DNA of 64,000 bases from Paenibacillus zeirhizosphaerae (GCF_030705605.1 NZ_JAPCKK010000031.1:62001-126000), one strand, 5' to 3'; shown: positions 8,131-17,268, numbered from the stretch's first letter. Notes: generated from the letters alone by a model not told the origin. Translations and numbers: made by a program.

Positions 8131-9279
8131 CTAGACACTCCACGGCTTATTCAGCGTATATTCCAGCTGGCTTATCTCGATCACCAATTCCTCAAGCTGA
8201 CGGCGGAGCTGGTCGGCATTCAAGCGGCTCTCCACCAACTCGGACTGAATGATCATACCTCTGTCCAATTTCTTGCGGGACAGTTCCAGCGCTTTTTGGG
8301 CAATATCATAGTTTTCCTTCAGTCGTATGTATTCCTGGCCCTTATCCATCAGCGTACTGTAGACCGTCCTCAGCGATTCGGCAAAATCCTCCTTCCCTTT
8401 CGTCAGGCGCTCATTGGCATCTTCAAGATCCATACGCTTCAGCTTTTTATCAGCGTCACTGCCCTGGAAATTATCGTATCTGATATCCCATTCACTATTC
8501 TTGACCGCTTCCTTCAGGTCGATAATCTCCGGGGTACCTTCTACGAGCTTGCTGATGTGGGCCTCGATATCCAGTTTAACAGGCTCCCGATACTCTGGCG
8601 GGTTCTCCAAAGTATATGTTGTGCCCTTGGCTTTGCCTATCAGCGTATTTAACGCATCATATGACTTTTGCAGCTCCGAGCTGCGCTGCCTGACAGCTTC
8701 CTCCGCTTCCGTCCTGCTGTGCACGGCATCATCGTAATCTTTCTGTGCCACTAGACCGCGGGATGATTTGGCGGCGGCGATGCGTTCTTTTGCCCGTGCA
8801 AGCTCCAGCTGCTGTTGGGCGGTTTCAGCATTGTTTTCCGCAACATAAACGGCCTGGTAGCTCTTCATGACCGAGAAATAGACCTTATCCTTGGCAAACT
8901 TGGCATGCCTTGCAGCCGTAAGATAAGCCTCATTGGCTGAAGTATAACTCTTCCAGAGCGGATTGCTCTCCGAGGCATCAACGCTCCCATCGACATCATA
9001 AGGCGAGATATACCCCAGGTCTTCCGCTGCCTCCTGCAAAGAAATCCCCTTGCGCTCCAAATCTCGTGCCGAACTTCTCAACAGATCGTTGTTAGCCTCT
9101 GCCAGAGCTACGGCCTGCTCCAGGGTAAGCTGGACTTCCCCCTGTTTGGCAGGCGCATTTACTTCCGCATTCGATGGCTGCGGCTGCTGATTGCCCCCTG
9201 ACGCTGCTTTTACTTCTCCGGCCAAAGCGGCGGATAAAGAAACAACAAGCAGCAAGGCAACCGTTTTCTCTTTCATCAT
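8131..9279 (-). CDS. TolC-family (outer membrane efflux protein-like) exported protein
   Basis: A 382-residue protein with a Sec signal peptide (about 1-25, ending near VKAAS) and then long alpha-helical, coiled-coil-forming segments rich in Ala, Glu, Leu and Lys with the OEP opening LTLEQAVALAEANN. Similar TolC-like helical repeats recur (LELSRKKLDRGMIIQSELVESRLNA). The organism appears to be a monoderm, so the protein cannot be an ordinary outer-membrane channel; it may be a surface or wall-spanning helical conduit or may have lost pore function. It is the first gene of the export operon, 12 bases before the adaptor, with AAAGGGAGG before its ATG. Confidence 0.82.
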   Translation of the reverse strand: MMKEKTVALLLVVSLSAALAGEVKAASGGNQQPQPSNAEVNAPAKQGEVQLTLEQAVALAEANNDLLRSSARDLERKGISLQEAAEDLGYISPYDVDGSVDASESNPLWKSYTSANEAYLTAARHAKFAKDKVYFSVMKSYQAVYVAENNAETAQQQLELARAKERIAAAKSSRGLVAQKDYDDAVHSRTEAEEAVRQRSSELQKSYDALNTLIGKAKGTTYTLENPPEYREPVKLDIEAHISKLVEGTPEIIDLKEAVKNSEWDIRYDNFQGSDADKKLKRMDLEDANERLTKGKEDFAESLRTVYSTLMDKGQEYIRLKENYDIAQKALELSRKKLDRGMIIQSELVESRLNADQLRRQLEELVIEISQLEYTLNKPWSV

Positions 9280-9431
9280 GAAACCTCCCTTTGATCATGC
9301 TCTTATTCCCTCTCACACCTTCTCATGACGAGGGGATGGAAAAAATGAATTCCTTCTCCCTAGCTATTGTAAGTGAAGAGGTTATGGTAGATAAAGTTCT
9401 AATAAAACACATTTTTGTAACCTTAAACGAC

Positions 9432-9510
9432 AAAAAAACACTTCTTCATCTTCCAGTCCTCCTGCCGTTCATATTCTAAGTTTAGGGCAGACTGTTAAAA
9501 TAAGAAGTGC
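9432..9510 (-). terminator. Possible terminator after the VanS-like kinase gene
   Basis: On the minus strand CACTTCTT pairs with AAGAAGTG, followed by seven T residues. The loop is unusually long, about 55 bases, so efficiency is uncertain. The rest of the 239-base gap before the TolC-like gene should hold that operon's promoter, but I see no convincing consensus. Confidence 0.45.
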
Positions 9511-9518
9511 TGTAAATC

Positions 9519-10649
9519 TTAACTTTCTCTTAAAAGATCTGGCTCTTTCGTCGATGATGACAAATGCGGCAAACGCACCTCGAATTCGGTACGGATGAGA
9601 TCGCTTTGCACCGATATGGTCCCTTCATGCTGCTCTACGATGTTCTTAGCGATAAACAGGCCAAGCCCGGTGCTCCCTTCCCGATGGGTTCGGGCACGAT
9701 CCCCGGTAAAAAACATGTCGAACACATGAGGAAGCTCGTTCGGAGGGATGGAATCGCCGTAATTGATGACCTGAATGACGACTTGGCTCTCCTCCAGGTG
9801 GCCGCAAACATCGATGTATTCGCCGTCTTTGCCATAACGGGCGGCATTGGACAGCAGGTTCTCGAACACACGTGCGAGCAGGTCGCCGTCTCCGGAGGTC
9901 ATCAACTGCGGCGCGACCTCTAGGCGTGCGGTCAGCTCGCTTTTTTCGAATACGGGATACATCTCTTCGGTTAATTGGGTCAGCAATTCGCCCAGGTCGA
10001 GCGGTTTGCGATTGATCCTCAGCTTGCCGTGATTCATCCGCGTAATTTCGAACAGTTCGTCGATCAGCTTCTCCAGCCGCTTCGATTTGGTATAGGCAAT
10101 CATCATGTAATGCTTCATCTGCTCGGCGGTCAAATCTTTGCCTTGAAGGATGAAATCCAAATACCCGATGACGGAAGTCAGTGGGGTCCGCAAGTCATGG
10201 GCGAGGTTTAACACTAGCTGCTCCTTGCTGTTCTCGGCGAAATCACCCCGTTCCACCGCCTGCTGCAGCTTCTCGCTGGCCAGGTTGATGTCCCGGGCAA
10301 TATCCCCGATTTCATCGTTGGATGGAATATTGACCCGGTGGGAGAAGTCGCCCCCGGCCAATTGGTTGATCCCCAGGGAAATCTCCCGGAAATAAGCAAC
10401 GTATTGCCGGGTAAGCAGATAGAAGTAGACAAACGAAACCGGGAAAAAAAGGATCAGGAACACGTTAATATCGCCGATCTCTCTGATGGTTTCGCGGACC
10501 TCGTACATCGGGTCTTCGCGGTACAACGTATGGTAATACTGCTGAAGAGCCAAATAGATCAGAAAAGTAGTGCCGGCGGACAACAGCATGCTGAGCCCGA
10601 ACAGCCGTATCATATGGAAGCGGAAACTGCGGAATTTGGGTTTAGCCAT
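9519..10649 (-). CDS. VanS-like sensor histidine kinase
   Basis: A 376-residue membrane kinase. There are two transmembrane helices (about 14-36 and 61-80) around a very short external loop, then a HAMP domain (about 85-138), the phosphoacceptor box NLAHDLRTPLT with His near 151, and a HATPase with the ENLLSNA N-box and GLGLFIAK G-box. The architecture and box sequences resemble VanS-type kinases. The tiny external segment suggests it senses a signal within or at the membrane. It overlaps its regulator gene by 8 bases. No vanHAX-type resistance genes are present, so a role in glycopeptide resistance is not supported. Confidence 0.88.
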   Translation of the reverse strand: MAKPKFRSFRFHMIRLFGLSMLLSAGTTFLIYLALQQYYHTLYREDPMYEVRETIREIGDINVFLILFFPVSFVYFYLLTRQYVAYFREISLGINQLAGGDFSHRVNIPSNDEIGDIARDINLASEKLQQAVERGDFAENSKEQLVLNLAHDLRTPLTSVIGYLDFILQGKDLTAEQMKHYMMIAYTKSKRLEKLIDELFEITRMNHGKLRINRKPLDLGELLTQLTEEMYPVFEKSELTARLEVAPQLMTSGDGDLLARVFENLLSNAARYGKDGEYIDVCGHLEESQVVIQVINYGDSIPPNELPHVFDMFFTGDRARTHREGSTGLGLFIAKNIVEQHEGTISVQSDLIRTEFEVRLPHLSSSTKEPDLLRES

Positions 10650-11343
10650 TGAACGTATAACCTACCCCCCAGACGGTTTTGATCAGCTTGCTCTTGTGCT
10701 GCTCCTCCCCCAGCTTCTTCCGCAGGGTACGAATATGCACCATCACAGTATTCCCGCCTTCATAATAAGCCTCGCCCCAAACTTGCTGAAAAATATGCTC
10801 CGAGCTGAATACCTTCCTCGGATTGCTGGCCAACAGCATCAAAATATCGAACTCCTTGGGCCTAAGCTCCACCGGTTTGCCGTACAGGAACACGGTCCGC
10901 TGCTCGGGATGGATCACGAGCCCCCCGGCTTCCAGCACGGACGCATCCGCCGGGGCCGCCATCGACGGGTTCAACTGAATGAAGCGTCGCAGTTGGGCGT
11001 TCACCCGGGCCACCAGCTCCATAGGGTTAAACGGTTTGGTCATATAATCGTCCGCACCGCGAACGAGACCGGTGATCTTATCCAGGTCAGTTGCCTTGGC
11101 GCTAAGAAAAATAATTGGCAGATGATGCTGCTCGCGGATTTGCCGGGTCACCTCGTACCCGTCGATCTTAGGCATCATGATATCCAAAATCGCCAAATCC
11201 ACGGACTGCGTCCGGATCGTGTCGAGGGCCTCTTGTCCGTCAGCGGCTTTTAGGCAGCGATAGCCCTCTTTGATCAGATGCAGCTCGATCAGGTCGGCAA
11301 TTTCCGCCTCGTCATCCGCAATCAGAATGGTGATCGGTTTCAT
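10642..11343 (-). CDS. VanR-like OmpR-family response regulator
   Basis: A 233-residue regulator with a receiver domain (acidic pocket DD near 10-11, phosphoacceptor Asp54 in LAILDIMMP, conserved Lys in LSAKATDLDK) and a C-terminal winged-helix DNA-binding domain (RPKEFDILMLLASNPRKVFSSEHIFQQVWG to the GVGYTFNG end). The frame extends upstream to 11472, but the ATG at 11343 follows AAAGGAGAATGAC and is the natural start. The upstream VanZ-like gene may be in the same transcript, since the gap is 109 bases with no clear terminator. Targets are unknown. Confidence 0.9.
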   Translation of the reverse strand: MKPITILIADDEAEIADLIELHLIKEGYRCLKAADGQEALDTIRTQSVDLAILDIMMPKIDGYEVTRQIREQHHLPIIFLSAKATDLDKITGLVRGADDYMTKPFNPMELVARVNAQLRRFIQLNPSMAAPADASVLEAGGLVIHPEQRTVFLYGKPVELRPKEFDILMLLASNPRKVFSSEHIFQQVWGEAYYEGGNTVMVHIRTLRKKLGEEQHKSKLIKTVWGVGYTFNG

Positions 11344-11452
11344 GTCATTCTCTCCTTTTAAGGACAAGCATAACCGAGTCCGGCTTACGATTTCAAATGT
11401 TCGATATGTGCTGTAAAGTCTGTAACGCACATTGAAAACTGAATGTATTGGG

Positions 11453-11965
11453 CTAGTGCAGGGATTCCCCACCTCTCCAGATGATGAAAGTGTTCAATCG
11501 GTATATCACGAAGCCCAGAAATCCTCCCGCGGAATTCAGCAAAATGTCATCGACGTCAAATTGGCCAATCATGAACAGAAGCTGGGCGATTTCCAAACCT
11601 AGGCTTAGAAAAAACGCACAGATGAATATCCTCATCCCGGGCATCCCTTCTCTTTTGAACATAAGTCCCAGCAAAATGCCCAACGGCATAAAAATCGCCA
11701 CATTTCCGAACAGATTAAATATATCGTGGCTGGTTAACGAATGCATCGATCTGGAGATTTCCTGAAAGGGAACCAAATTGCCTGTATGCAACCGCTGGGA
11801 GAACAAGCTGGGCTGCTGCAGGCCGGCCAGCAGCCGGGCCCAAAGAAAACCCAAGTCCAAGGAATTAAATTTCAATAAGATGATTTTGACCAACATATAT
11901 ACATAGATGACGAGCAGCGTTCCCACTTTCATATTGCTTATATTCACGCTCGTATTCGTTTTCAT
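11453..11965 (-). CDS. VanZ-like membrane protein
   Basis: A small polytopic membrane protein with four hydrophobic helices. It contains the VanZ-family pattern NLVPFQEI, then FNLFGNVAIFMPLGILLGL and SLGLEIAQLLFMIGQFDVDDILLNSAGGFLGF. VanZ proteins confer low-level teicoplanin or lipoglycopeptide tolerance in some species, but most genomic copies have no known role. Two starts are possible: ATG at 11980, without a good ribosome binding site, and ATG at 11965, which overlaps the stop of an 8-codon upstream frame as ATGA. I chose the second. It lies upstream of, and in the same direction as, the VanRS-like pair. Confidence 0.82.
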   Translation of the reverse strand: MKTNTSVNISNMKVGTLLVIYVYMLVKIILLKFNSLDLGFLWARLLAGLQQPSLFSQRLHTGNLVPFQEISRSMHSLTSHDIFNLFGNVAIFMPLGILLGLMFKREGMPGMRIFICAFFLSLGLEIAQLLFMIGQFDVDDILLNSAGGFLGFVIYRLNTFIIWRGGESLH

Positions 11966-11988
11966 CCTGTCACCAACCATTTCTTCAT
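11962..11988 (-). other. Possible 8-codon leader peptide overlapping the VanZ-like start
   Basis: The ATG at 11988 stands 7 bases after a strong AGGGGGAG ribosome binding site and opens an eight-codon frame (MKKWLVTG) whose TGA overlaps the ATG at 11965. The arrangement would couple translation of the VanZ-like gene to this minicistron. It could also be the remnant of a frameshifted N-terminus. Confidence 0.4.
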
Positions 11989-12138
11989 GCTTAAGCTCCC
12001 CCTAATCCTTCATATGCTTGTAGCATAAAGAAAACTATTAAAGAGGAAATGAGGCTAAAAATAAAGTTTTTCTTAAATTGAAGGGCGAGCGGCTTCCTGA
12101 AGCATTACCGCTGGAACGCCAAACTGTTTCCGGCAAAT

Positions 12139-12166
12139 AAAAAAGCCCCTGAAAATGGATCAGGGG
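12139..12166 (-). terminator. Terminator of the yitT-like gene
   Basis: A perfect 7-bp stem, CCCCTGA with TCAGGGG, with a short loop and followed by CTTTTTT on the minus strand, about 30 bases after the YitT stop. Confidence 0.85.
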
Positions 12167-12195
12167 ACTGGTTTTGTCTTACGATTTTAGCCTAG

Positions 12196-13110
12196 CTAAT
12201 GAATTCCTTTTTTCTTAAATCTTCCGCCCTTCACATCATGGATATTACCGATCGCAACAAAGGCTTGCGGGTCCCAATCCTCAACAATGGACTTCAGCTT
12301 CGCTTCCTCAAGCCGGGTAATCACGACGAAAATAACCTTTTTGCTATCCCCGGTAAAACCGCCTTCACCCTCCAGATAGGTAACACCGCGGCCCAGGCGG
12401 TCTGTCAGTGCATCTCCGATATCGCGGTATCTATCACTGATAATCCATACGGACTTGGACTGATCCAGACCTTCAATCGTAATATCGATCATTTTCATGG
12501 CAATATAATAAGCAATCATGGAATACAGCGCATTGGGCCATCCGAAGACGAAGCCGGCGCTGCCCAGAATAAACAGGTTCACAAACAGCACGATCTCTCC
12601 CACCGAGAACGGTGTTTTTTCACTGACGATAATCGCCACAATCTCCGTGCCATCGAGCGAACCGCCCGAACGAATGACGAGTCCTACGCCAATCCCGAGA
12701 ATGACTCCCCCGAAGATGGCACCCAGCAGCGGTTCACCCGGCGTCAATGCCGGAACCGGATGCAGCAGCGTCGTGCCGATGGACATGAGAACTACGCCAA
12801 GCAGTGTAGAGAGTGCGAAGGTCTTGCCAATTTGTTTATAACCCAGGACAAGAAAAGGCAGATTTAGAAGAAATAGAAATATGCCGAGCGGCAGGTGAAA
12901 TAATTCCGAGAACATAATGGATACGCCTGTGATGCCCCCGTCGATAACCCCGTTGGGAACAAGGAAGATTTCCAGCGCTACCGCCATCAGTGCAGCTCCC
13001 AGAGTAATAAAAGAAATCCGCTGCAGCAGTTTCTTTATCTTATTTTTCCGACTGATCGGAAGCTTTTTCTCCAATGCCGCGACTTGTTGTTTTTCGATGG
13101 TTTCCATCAT
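12196..13110 (-). CDS. YitT-family membrane protein (DUF161/DUF2179)
   Basis: A 304-residue protein with about five or six N-terminal transmembrane helices, the family's PNGVIDGGITGVSIM and GGSLDGTEIVAIIVSEKTPFSVGEI motifs, and a soluble C-terminal DUF2179 domain (from about residue 225) ending KGGRFKKKGIH. YitT proteins are widespread in Firmicutes, where several paralogues are common; their transport or signalling role is not firmly known. The ATG lies right after a run of GGGGGGAAGG. It is monocistronic with its own terminator. Confidence 0.88.
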   Translation of the reverse strand: MMETIEKQQVAALEKKLPISRKNKIKKLLQRISFITLGAALMAVALEIFLVPNGVIDGGITGVSIMFSELFHLPLGIFLFLLNLPFLVLGYKQIGKTFALSTLLGVVLMSIGTTLLHPVPALTPGEPLLGAIFGGVILGIGVGLVIRSGGSLDGTEIVAIIVSEKTPFSVGEIVLFVNLFILGSAGFVFGWPNALYSMIAYYIAMKMIDITIEGLDQSKSVWIISDRYRDIGDALTDRLGRGVTYLEGEGGFTGDSKKVIFVVITRLEEAKLKSIVEDWDPQAFVAIGNIHDVKGGRFKKKGIH

Positions 13111-13313
13111 CCTTCCCCCCTAAATATATATGAAATAGTCTACATATTAATAGATGAAAAAAGGGGGATTTATCAGCAAGCCCCTCCTTCGAAGTATCGT
13201 TAACTTATTTATAGTATATCACAAAATGGTCGATTTAGAGCAAAAAAGTAAGCAGGGAGCAGAAAAACAACAAAAGAATGCGCTTTCCCATCAAATTCAG
13301 GCTATTTTGGCCT

Positions 13314-14744
13314 TTAAAGAAGCGGAGAGAGCATGCGTGTCAATATTTCAGCTATCTTCTGGATTCTGGACCGGTTGGCAAACTCCTCGTGATCGATCGG
13401 TCTGGAATGCTGTAAATCCTCTTCAAAATCCCGCACCAGTCGGTCAATGGCCTCTTTGGAAAACAATACTGCGTTCAGTTCGAAATTATAAAAGAAACTG
13501 CGCATGTCCAAATTGGCTGTTCCTACGGAGGCCAGCAATTCATCCACAATCATCACTTTGGCATGGATAAAGCCCTTGTGATATTGATAAAATTTCACCC
13601 CGGCCTCAAGCAGCTCCTGAATATAGGATAAGGAAGCAAAATGGACCCATACGGAATCCGTTTTGAGCGGAATAATGATCCGCACATCCACACCGCTAAC
13701 GGCAGCCGTCTTGAGCGCTTCATAAATGCCGGGATCCGGGATGAAATACGGAGTTGTCAGCCATATTCTATTCTGGGCAAGTGTCAGGGCTCCAAAGCAC
13801 ATTTCCTGAATCGCATCCCAATCCTGATCGGGACCGCTGGCCAGCACCTGTACCTGCTCATTCCCCTGGCATTGATGGGGAGGGAATAGATTTTCATCGT
13901 AAATCCTCTCCCCGGAAGCAAGCCTCCAGTCACCCAGAAACGTATTTTGCAAAAAATATACCGCATCCCCTTCAATCCTAATATGGGTGTCCCGCCAAAA
14001 TCCCAGCTTCGGATACAGTCCCAAATAATCATTTCCAACATTGATGCCGCCGACAAAACCAACCGTGCCATCCACCACCAGAATTTTACGGTGATTCCGG
14101 TAATTCACCCGCCGATCCATGGTGGCTATAAGCGGAGGCAGAAAAAAATGAAATTCCACTCCTGCTTCCTGGCAATCACGGATGAAGGAACGCGGCAGAT
14201 GGTAGCTGCCCAGTCCATCTACTACAAAGCGTACCCTAACCCCTTCCCTTGCCTTTTGCTTCAAGACCTGCTGAAAACGCATACCGATTTCATCATTACG
14301 GAATATGTAAAACTCGATATGAATGTGGTGCTTCGCGCGCTCCATCGCTAATAGCATGTCGGGGAAGGCCTCTTCTCCGTTCGTCAGCACACGCGTTATA
14401 TTGCAGCCGGTGATGGGACTTTCCGACAAGCGGGACAGCAGATTAAACAACCGTTCTTGGGTGAAAAAACCTGGATTATTCATTTGCTCGATGCGTCCAA
14501 TCACCTTGGTCTGCTGCCAGAGCCGGTCTTTCAATTCCTGAAAAAGGTAGCTGCCCCTGTGTCGCATGAACTTACGTTTTGTATAATCCTGGGCCATGAA
14601 ATAATAGACAACAAAGCCGATCAGCGGAAAACAAAACAGGATAAAGAGCCAGGCTACAGTCTTGGCGGGATTACGGAATTCAAAAATCAGGATGGTTCCG
14701 ACCTGAAAAATAAAAATAAGCAGGGCAATCACTAACCAAAGCAT
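13314..14744 (-). CDS. cls: Cardiolipin synthase
   Basis: A 476-residue phospholipase D superfamily enzyme that condenses two phosphatidylglycerols into cardiolipin at the membrane. Two N-terminal transmembrane helices (about 1-22 and 29-51) form the PLDN region. The first HKD motif is HRKILVVDG (His218, Lys220, Asp225) and the second HAKVMIVDE (His394, Lys396, Asp401); each is followed by the usual GG-N or GTAN-R segment. Length and domain order match bacterial Cls exactly. The ATG follows AAAGGGGG. No partner gene is adjacent in the same direction. Confidence 0.93.
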   Translation of the reverse strand: MLWLVIALLIFIFQVGTILIFEFRNPAKTVAWLFILFCFPLIGFVVYYFMAQDYTKRKFMRHRGSYLFQELKDRLWQQTKVIGRIEQMNNPGFFTQERLFNLLSRLSESPITGCNITRVLTNGEEAFPDMLLAMERAKHHIHIEFYIFRNDEIGMRFQQVLKQKAREGVRVRFVVDGLGSYHLPRSFIRDCQEAGVEFHFFLPPLIATMDRRVNYRNHRKILVVDGTVGFVGGINVGNDYLGLYPKLGFWRDTHIRIEGDAVYFLQNTFLGDWRLASGERIYDENLFPPHQCQGNEQVQVLASGPDQDWDAIQEMCFGALTLAQNRIWLTTPYFIPDPGIYEALKTAAVSGVDVRIIIPLKTDSVWVHFASLSYIQELLEAGVKFYQYHKGFIHAKVMIVDELLASVGTANLDMRSFFYNFELNAVLFSKEAIDRLVRDFEEDLQHSRPIDHEEFANRSRIQKIAEILTRMLSPLL

Positions 14745-14906
14745 ACAGAACCCCCTTTACAGAAATCCCCTTGATAGCCAGATACTCTTTACATCTTTGT
14801 CATATATGGAAAAATTCATGAATACATAGTAAGTAATCAGGCAATTTGGCCGGCGTTCCGGCTGTGCTGCCGCCGCCTGCTGTGTATCTGCCGGAAAGGA
14901 GCTGTT

Positions 14907-15938
14907 ATGAAAAAAGGAGACATAAACCGACGTATGACCCTTCTTTTGCTGCGTGACGCACAGCGCCCTGCCCGCCAATTTCAACTTTCCAAACCTGTTA
15001 TTATTCTAGTACCCGCTTTGGCTGTCCTGTCCATCTCCACCCTCGTTGTTTCCCTTCAGGTCCGTTCCTCCCAAATCATATCCAGACTGGAGACAAGCCT
15101 CGCCGCCCAAAACCTGCAATTGGAAATTACTGTATCCGACAAAGAAAAAGCCATTTCCCTGCTGCAAAATGAAGTCATGAAGCTCAACGATCAGGCCATC
15201 GACATGAGGGAACGCATACAGCGGGTTAACGAGCTTGAGCAGCAGCTTGAGGAGTTTATCCAGAAGTATGACCCCGATTCCTCCACCAAGGAAGGTGATA
15301 AGAACGAAAAGATCTCTTGGGACGGATCCGGCAGCAAAGGCGGCCAATGGATCGCAGTTCACAATCGGGAAATACTGACAGTTGGCCGGGAGCTGAAGGA
15401 CGACTTTGAAGAGATCCAGGAGCTGCTGGACACCGTGGAGAAGAACGTGCCCAAGACGCTGGAACGCGCCGAGGGCGCACGTAAGATCTGGGAACAGCGC
15501 AAACAGGCCAGTCTGCTGCAGGCCAGAAGACTGGAACTGGCCCGTGAGGGCAAGCCTACGTTCTGGCCCACATCAGACCGCCGCCTCACCTCCAGCTTTG
15601 GTTATCGGCGTGACCCGCTTAACGGTCGCAGCGCTTATCATGCAGGTATTGATATTGCAGGCCGCATCGGCGATCCCGTCTACGCGGCAGGTGCGGGAGT
15701 TGTTATAGCCGCCGATCAGATGAGTGAACGCGGCAAGTATATTATCATAAAGCATCCGAACGGGCTGCAGAGCTGGTATATGCATCTCAACGGAATGAAC
15801 GTATCGCAGGGTGATCAGGTGACCAAGGGCGACCTGATCGGACAGTTGGGCAACACCGGACGAAGCACCGGCCCGCATCTCCACTTCCAGGTCGTTAAAC
15901 AAAATATTCCCGTTGATCCGCTACTCTATGTACAATGA
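14907..15938 (+). CDS. M23-family cell wall endopeptidase with coiled coil
   Basis: A 343-residue membrane-anchored protein. A short basic cytoplasmic end precedes one transmembrane helix (about 30-48), then coiled-coil segments (about 55-130 and 155-200) and a C-terminal LytM/M23 domain with the zinc motif HAGIDIAG, the second HLHF motif and the FGYRRDPLNGR strand. All metal ligands appear intact, so it is likely an active D,D- or cross-bridge endopeptidase rather than an EnvC-type activator. The ATG follows GGAAAGGAG. It is followed after 56 bases by a bactofilin gene, an arrangement known from cell-shape systems in other bacteria. Confidence 0.9.
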   Translation: MKKGDINRRMTLLLLRDAQRPARQFQLSKPVIILVPALAVLSISTLVVSLQVRSSQIISRLETSLAAQNLQLEITVSDKEKAISLLQNEVMKLNDQAIDMRERIQRVNELEQQLEEFIQKYDPDSSTKEGDKNEKISWDGSGSKGGQWIAVHNREILTVGRELKDDFEEIQELLDTVEKNVPKTLERAEGARKIWEQRKQASLLQARRLELAREGKPTFWPTSDRRLTSSFGYRRDPLNGRSAYHAGIDIAGRIGDPVYAAGAGVVIAADQMSERGKYIIIKHPNGLQSWYMHLNGMNVSQGDQVTKGDLIGQLGNTGRSTGPHLHFQVVKQNIPVDPLLYVQ

Positions 15939-15994
15939 GAAACCAAGACGGACCGGCCGTTCTTTGTTAAAAGAAGATCAGGGAGGTTATAACC

Positions 15995-16423
15995 ATGTTT
16001 AAAGCGATTGCCAAACCTGTACACCCCATCTCTACGGATACACTGCTTTCCAGCGGTTCATCCTTTGAAGGAATGCTCCATAGTGAAGCTCCGCTGCGGA
16101 TTGAAGGCAGGTATCAGGGTGAGATTAAAAGCACGAATGTCGTCGTCATCGGTGAATCAGCCGTGGTTCAAGCCGACATCAACGCCGCGGAGGTGGTTAT
16201 TGCGGGGAAGGTTTTTGGCAATATTCGTGCAGACAAACGGGTTACCATCACTTCTACGGGAGAGCTGTATGGCAATTTAACCTCCAACACGCTTGTCATT
16301 ATAGATGGTGGTATTATGAACGGTTTCAGTCAAATGACAGGTGCGGTGGCTGCCCAGACCGGAGAACTGCCTGACCCTCAGAACGGAACACTGTCTACCA
16401 GGCATGCCGCAGAGGCAGGTTGA
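15995..16423 (+). CDS. Bactofilin (polymer-forming cytoskeletal protein)
   Basis: A 142-residue protein whose centre (about 20-115) is the hydrophobic repeat beta-helix of bactofilins: LRIEGRYQGEI, VVIGESAVVQADI, VVIAGKVFGNI and TSTGELYGNL. The ends are polar and disordered, as usual. Bactofilins polymerise without nucleotides and position wall enzymes or polymer machinery. The M23 peptidase immediately upstream is the likely client. The ATG follows CAGGGAGG. A strong terminator follows. Confidence 0.92.
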   Translation: MFKAIAKPVHPISTDTLLSSGSSFEGMLHSEAPLRIEGRYQGEIKSTNVVVIGESAVVQADINAAEVVIAGKVFGNIRADKRVTITSTGELYGNLTSNTLVIIDGGIMNGFSQMTGAVAAQTGELPDPQNGTLSTRHAAEAG

Positions 16424-16440
16424 TTTTATTTAACACAGAG

Positions 16441-16483
16441 AAACCCCTGCTACCCGCCATGCCGGACGGATAACAGGGGTTTT
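16441..16483. terminator. Bidirectional terminator after the bactofilin gene
   Basis: AAACCCCTG pairs with CAGGGGTTT around a loop of about 24 bases, with T-rich flanks on both strands. It separates the plus-strand M23-bactofilin operon from the convergent ABC-2 transporter operon. Confidence 0.75.
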
Positions 16484-16491
16484 GCCTGAAC

Positions 16492-17268
16492 TCAGGCGGT
16501 GACATCCCTTTTGACAAAAACGATCCAACAGATGGCAATAAATAGGACATAATAAACGGCCAATACGGAAATGGAGAAACCGAGGGTCATGCCTCCGGGA
16601 CCGATGGGGGAGAGCATATATTGGCTTAGCCCCATGTTATTAAATAATGCGTATTTCGCCCAGCCGTACCGTTCAGGAGTGAAAAACAACGACAAGGTAT
16701 TCTGCATAAACAGAATGAACAGGGACAGGCCGATGGTCAGACCGCCGGAACGGAAGACGGCTGAAAGCATAAACGCAAAAGTACATATGATAAACAAGTC
16801 AGCATAACGGCTGAGCAAGTTGGCAGTCGTATATCCTTCAACGCTCCAGCCCGGCAGCATCTCTGTTATGCCTCCTGTTCCACGCAAGAACAGCAACGAA
16901 AAGATAGAACCCATCACGATTAACAGGACGGTGCCGACCAGGCTGAACAGCACGACGGACAGGTATTTTGAAATAAGCAGCTTGCTGCGGCTCCAGGGAC
17001 GGATCAACAAAAGCTTGATCGTTCCCGCAGAAAATTCTCCCGCTATGGAATCAGCCGCCACCACCACGGTAAATATAATGTTGAGAAAAAATGACACAGA
17101 AGCCGATAACAGCATACCGTCCCAAGCACTGACTTCATCGGAAGCTAAATAAATAAGCACCGGGACAATCGCCGAAATGAATGCCAGAATCACGAGCATA
17201 ACCCAAGTTCGGATGCGGATATAAATCTTCAAATTTTCGTTATGCACAAGCTTAAAAAAATCAGCCAA
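16492..17268 (-). CDS. ABC-2 type transporter permease
   Basis: A 258-residue polytopic membrane protein with about six helices, resembling the permeases of BcrAB/YxlG-type exporters (ABC-2 family). The conserved DSIAGEFSAGTIKLLLIRPWSRSKLLISKYLS stretch near 70-105 is typical of these permeases. It overlaps its ATPase gene by 8 bases, so the two form one exporter. Related systems export peptide antibiotics, lantibiotics or lipids; the substrate here is unknown. Confidence 0.87.
   Translation of the reverse strand: MADFFKLVHNENLKIYIRIRTWVMLVILAFISAIVPVLIYLASDEVSAWDGMLLSASVSFFLNIIFTVVVAADSIAGEFSAGTIKLLLIRPWSRSKLLISKYLSVVLFSLVGTVLLIVMGSIFSLLFLRGTGGITEMLPGWSVEGYTTANLLSRYADLFIICTFAFMLSAVFRSGGLTIGLSLFILFMQNTLSLFFTPERYGWAKYALFNNMGLSQYMLSPIGPGGMTLGFSISVLAVYYVLFIAICWIVFVKRDVTA

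Noticed and set aside
9519-11965. Vancomycin resistance cluster
   Set aside because: VanRS-like and VanZ-like genes are present, but no vanH, vanA/D-type ligase or vanX is in the window.
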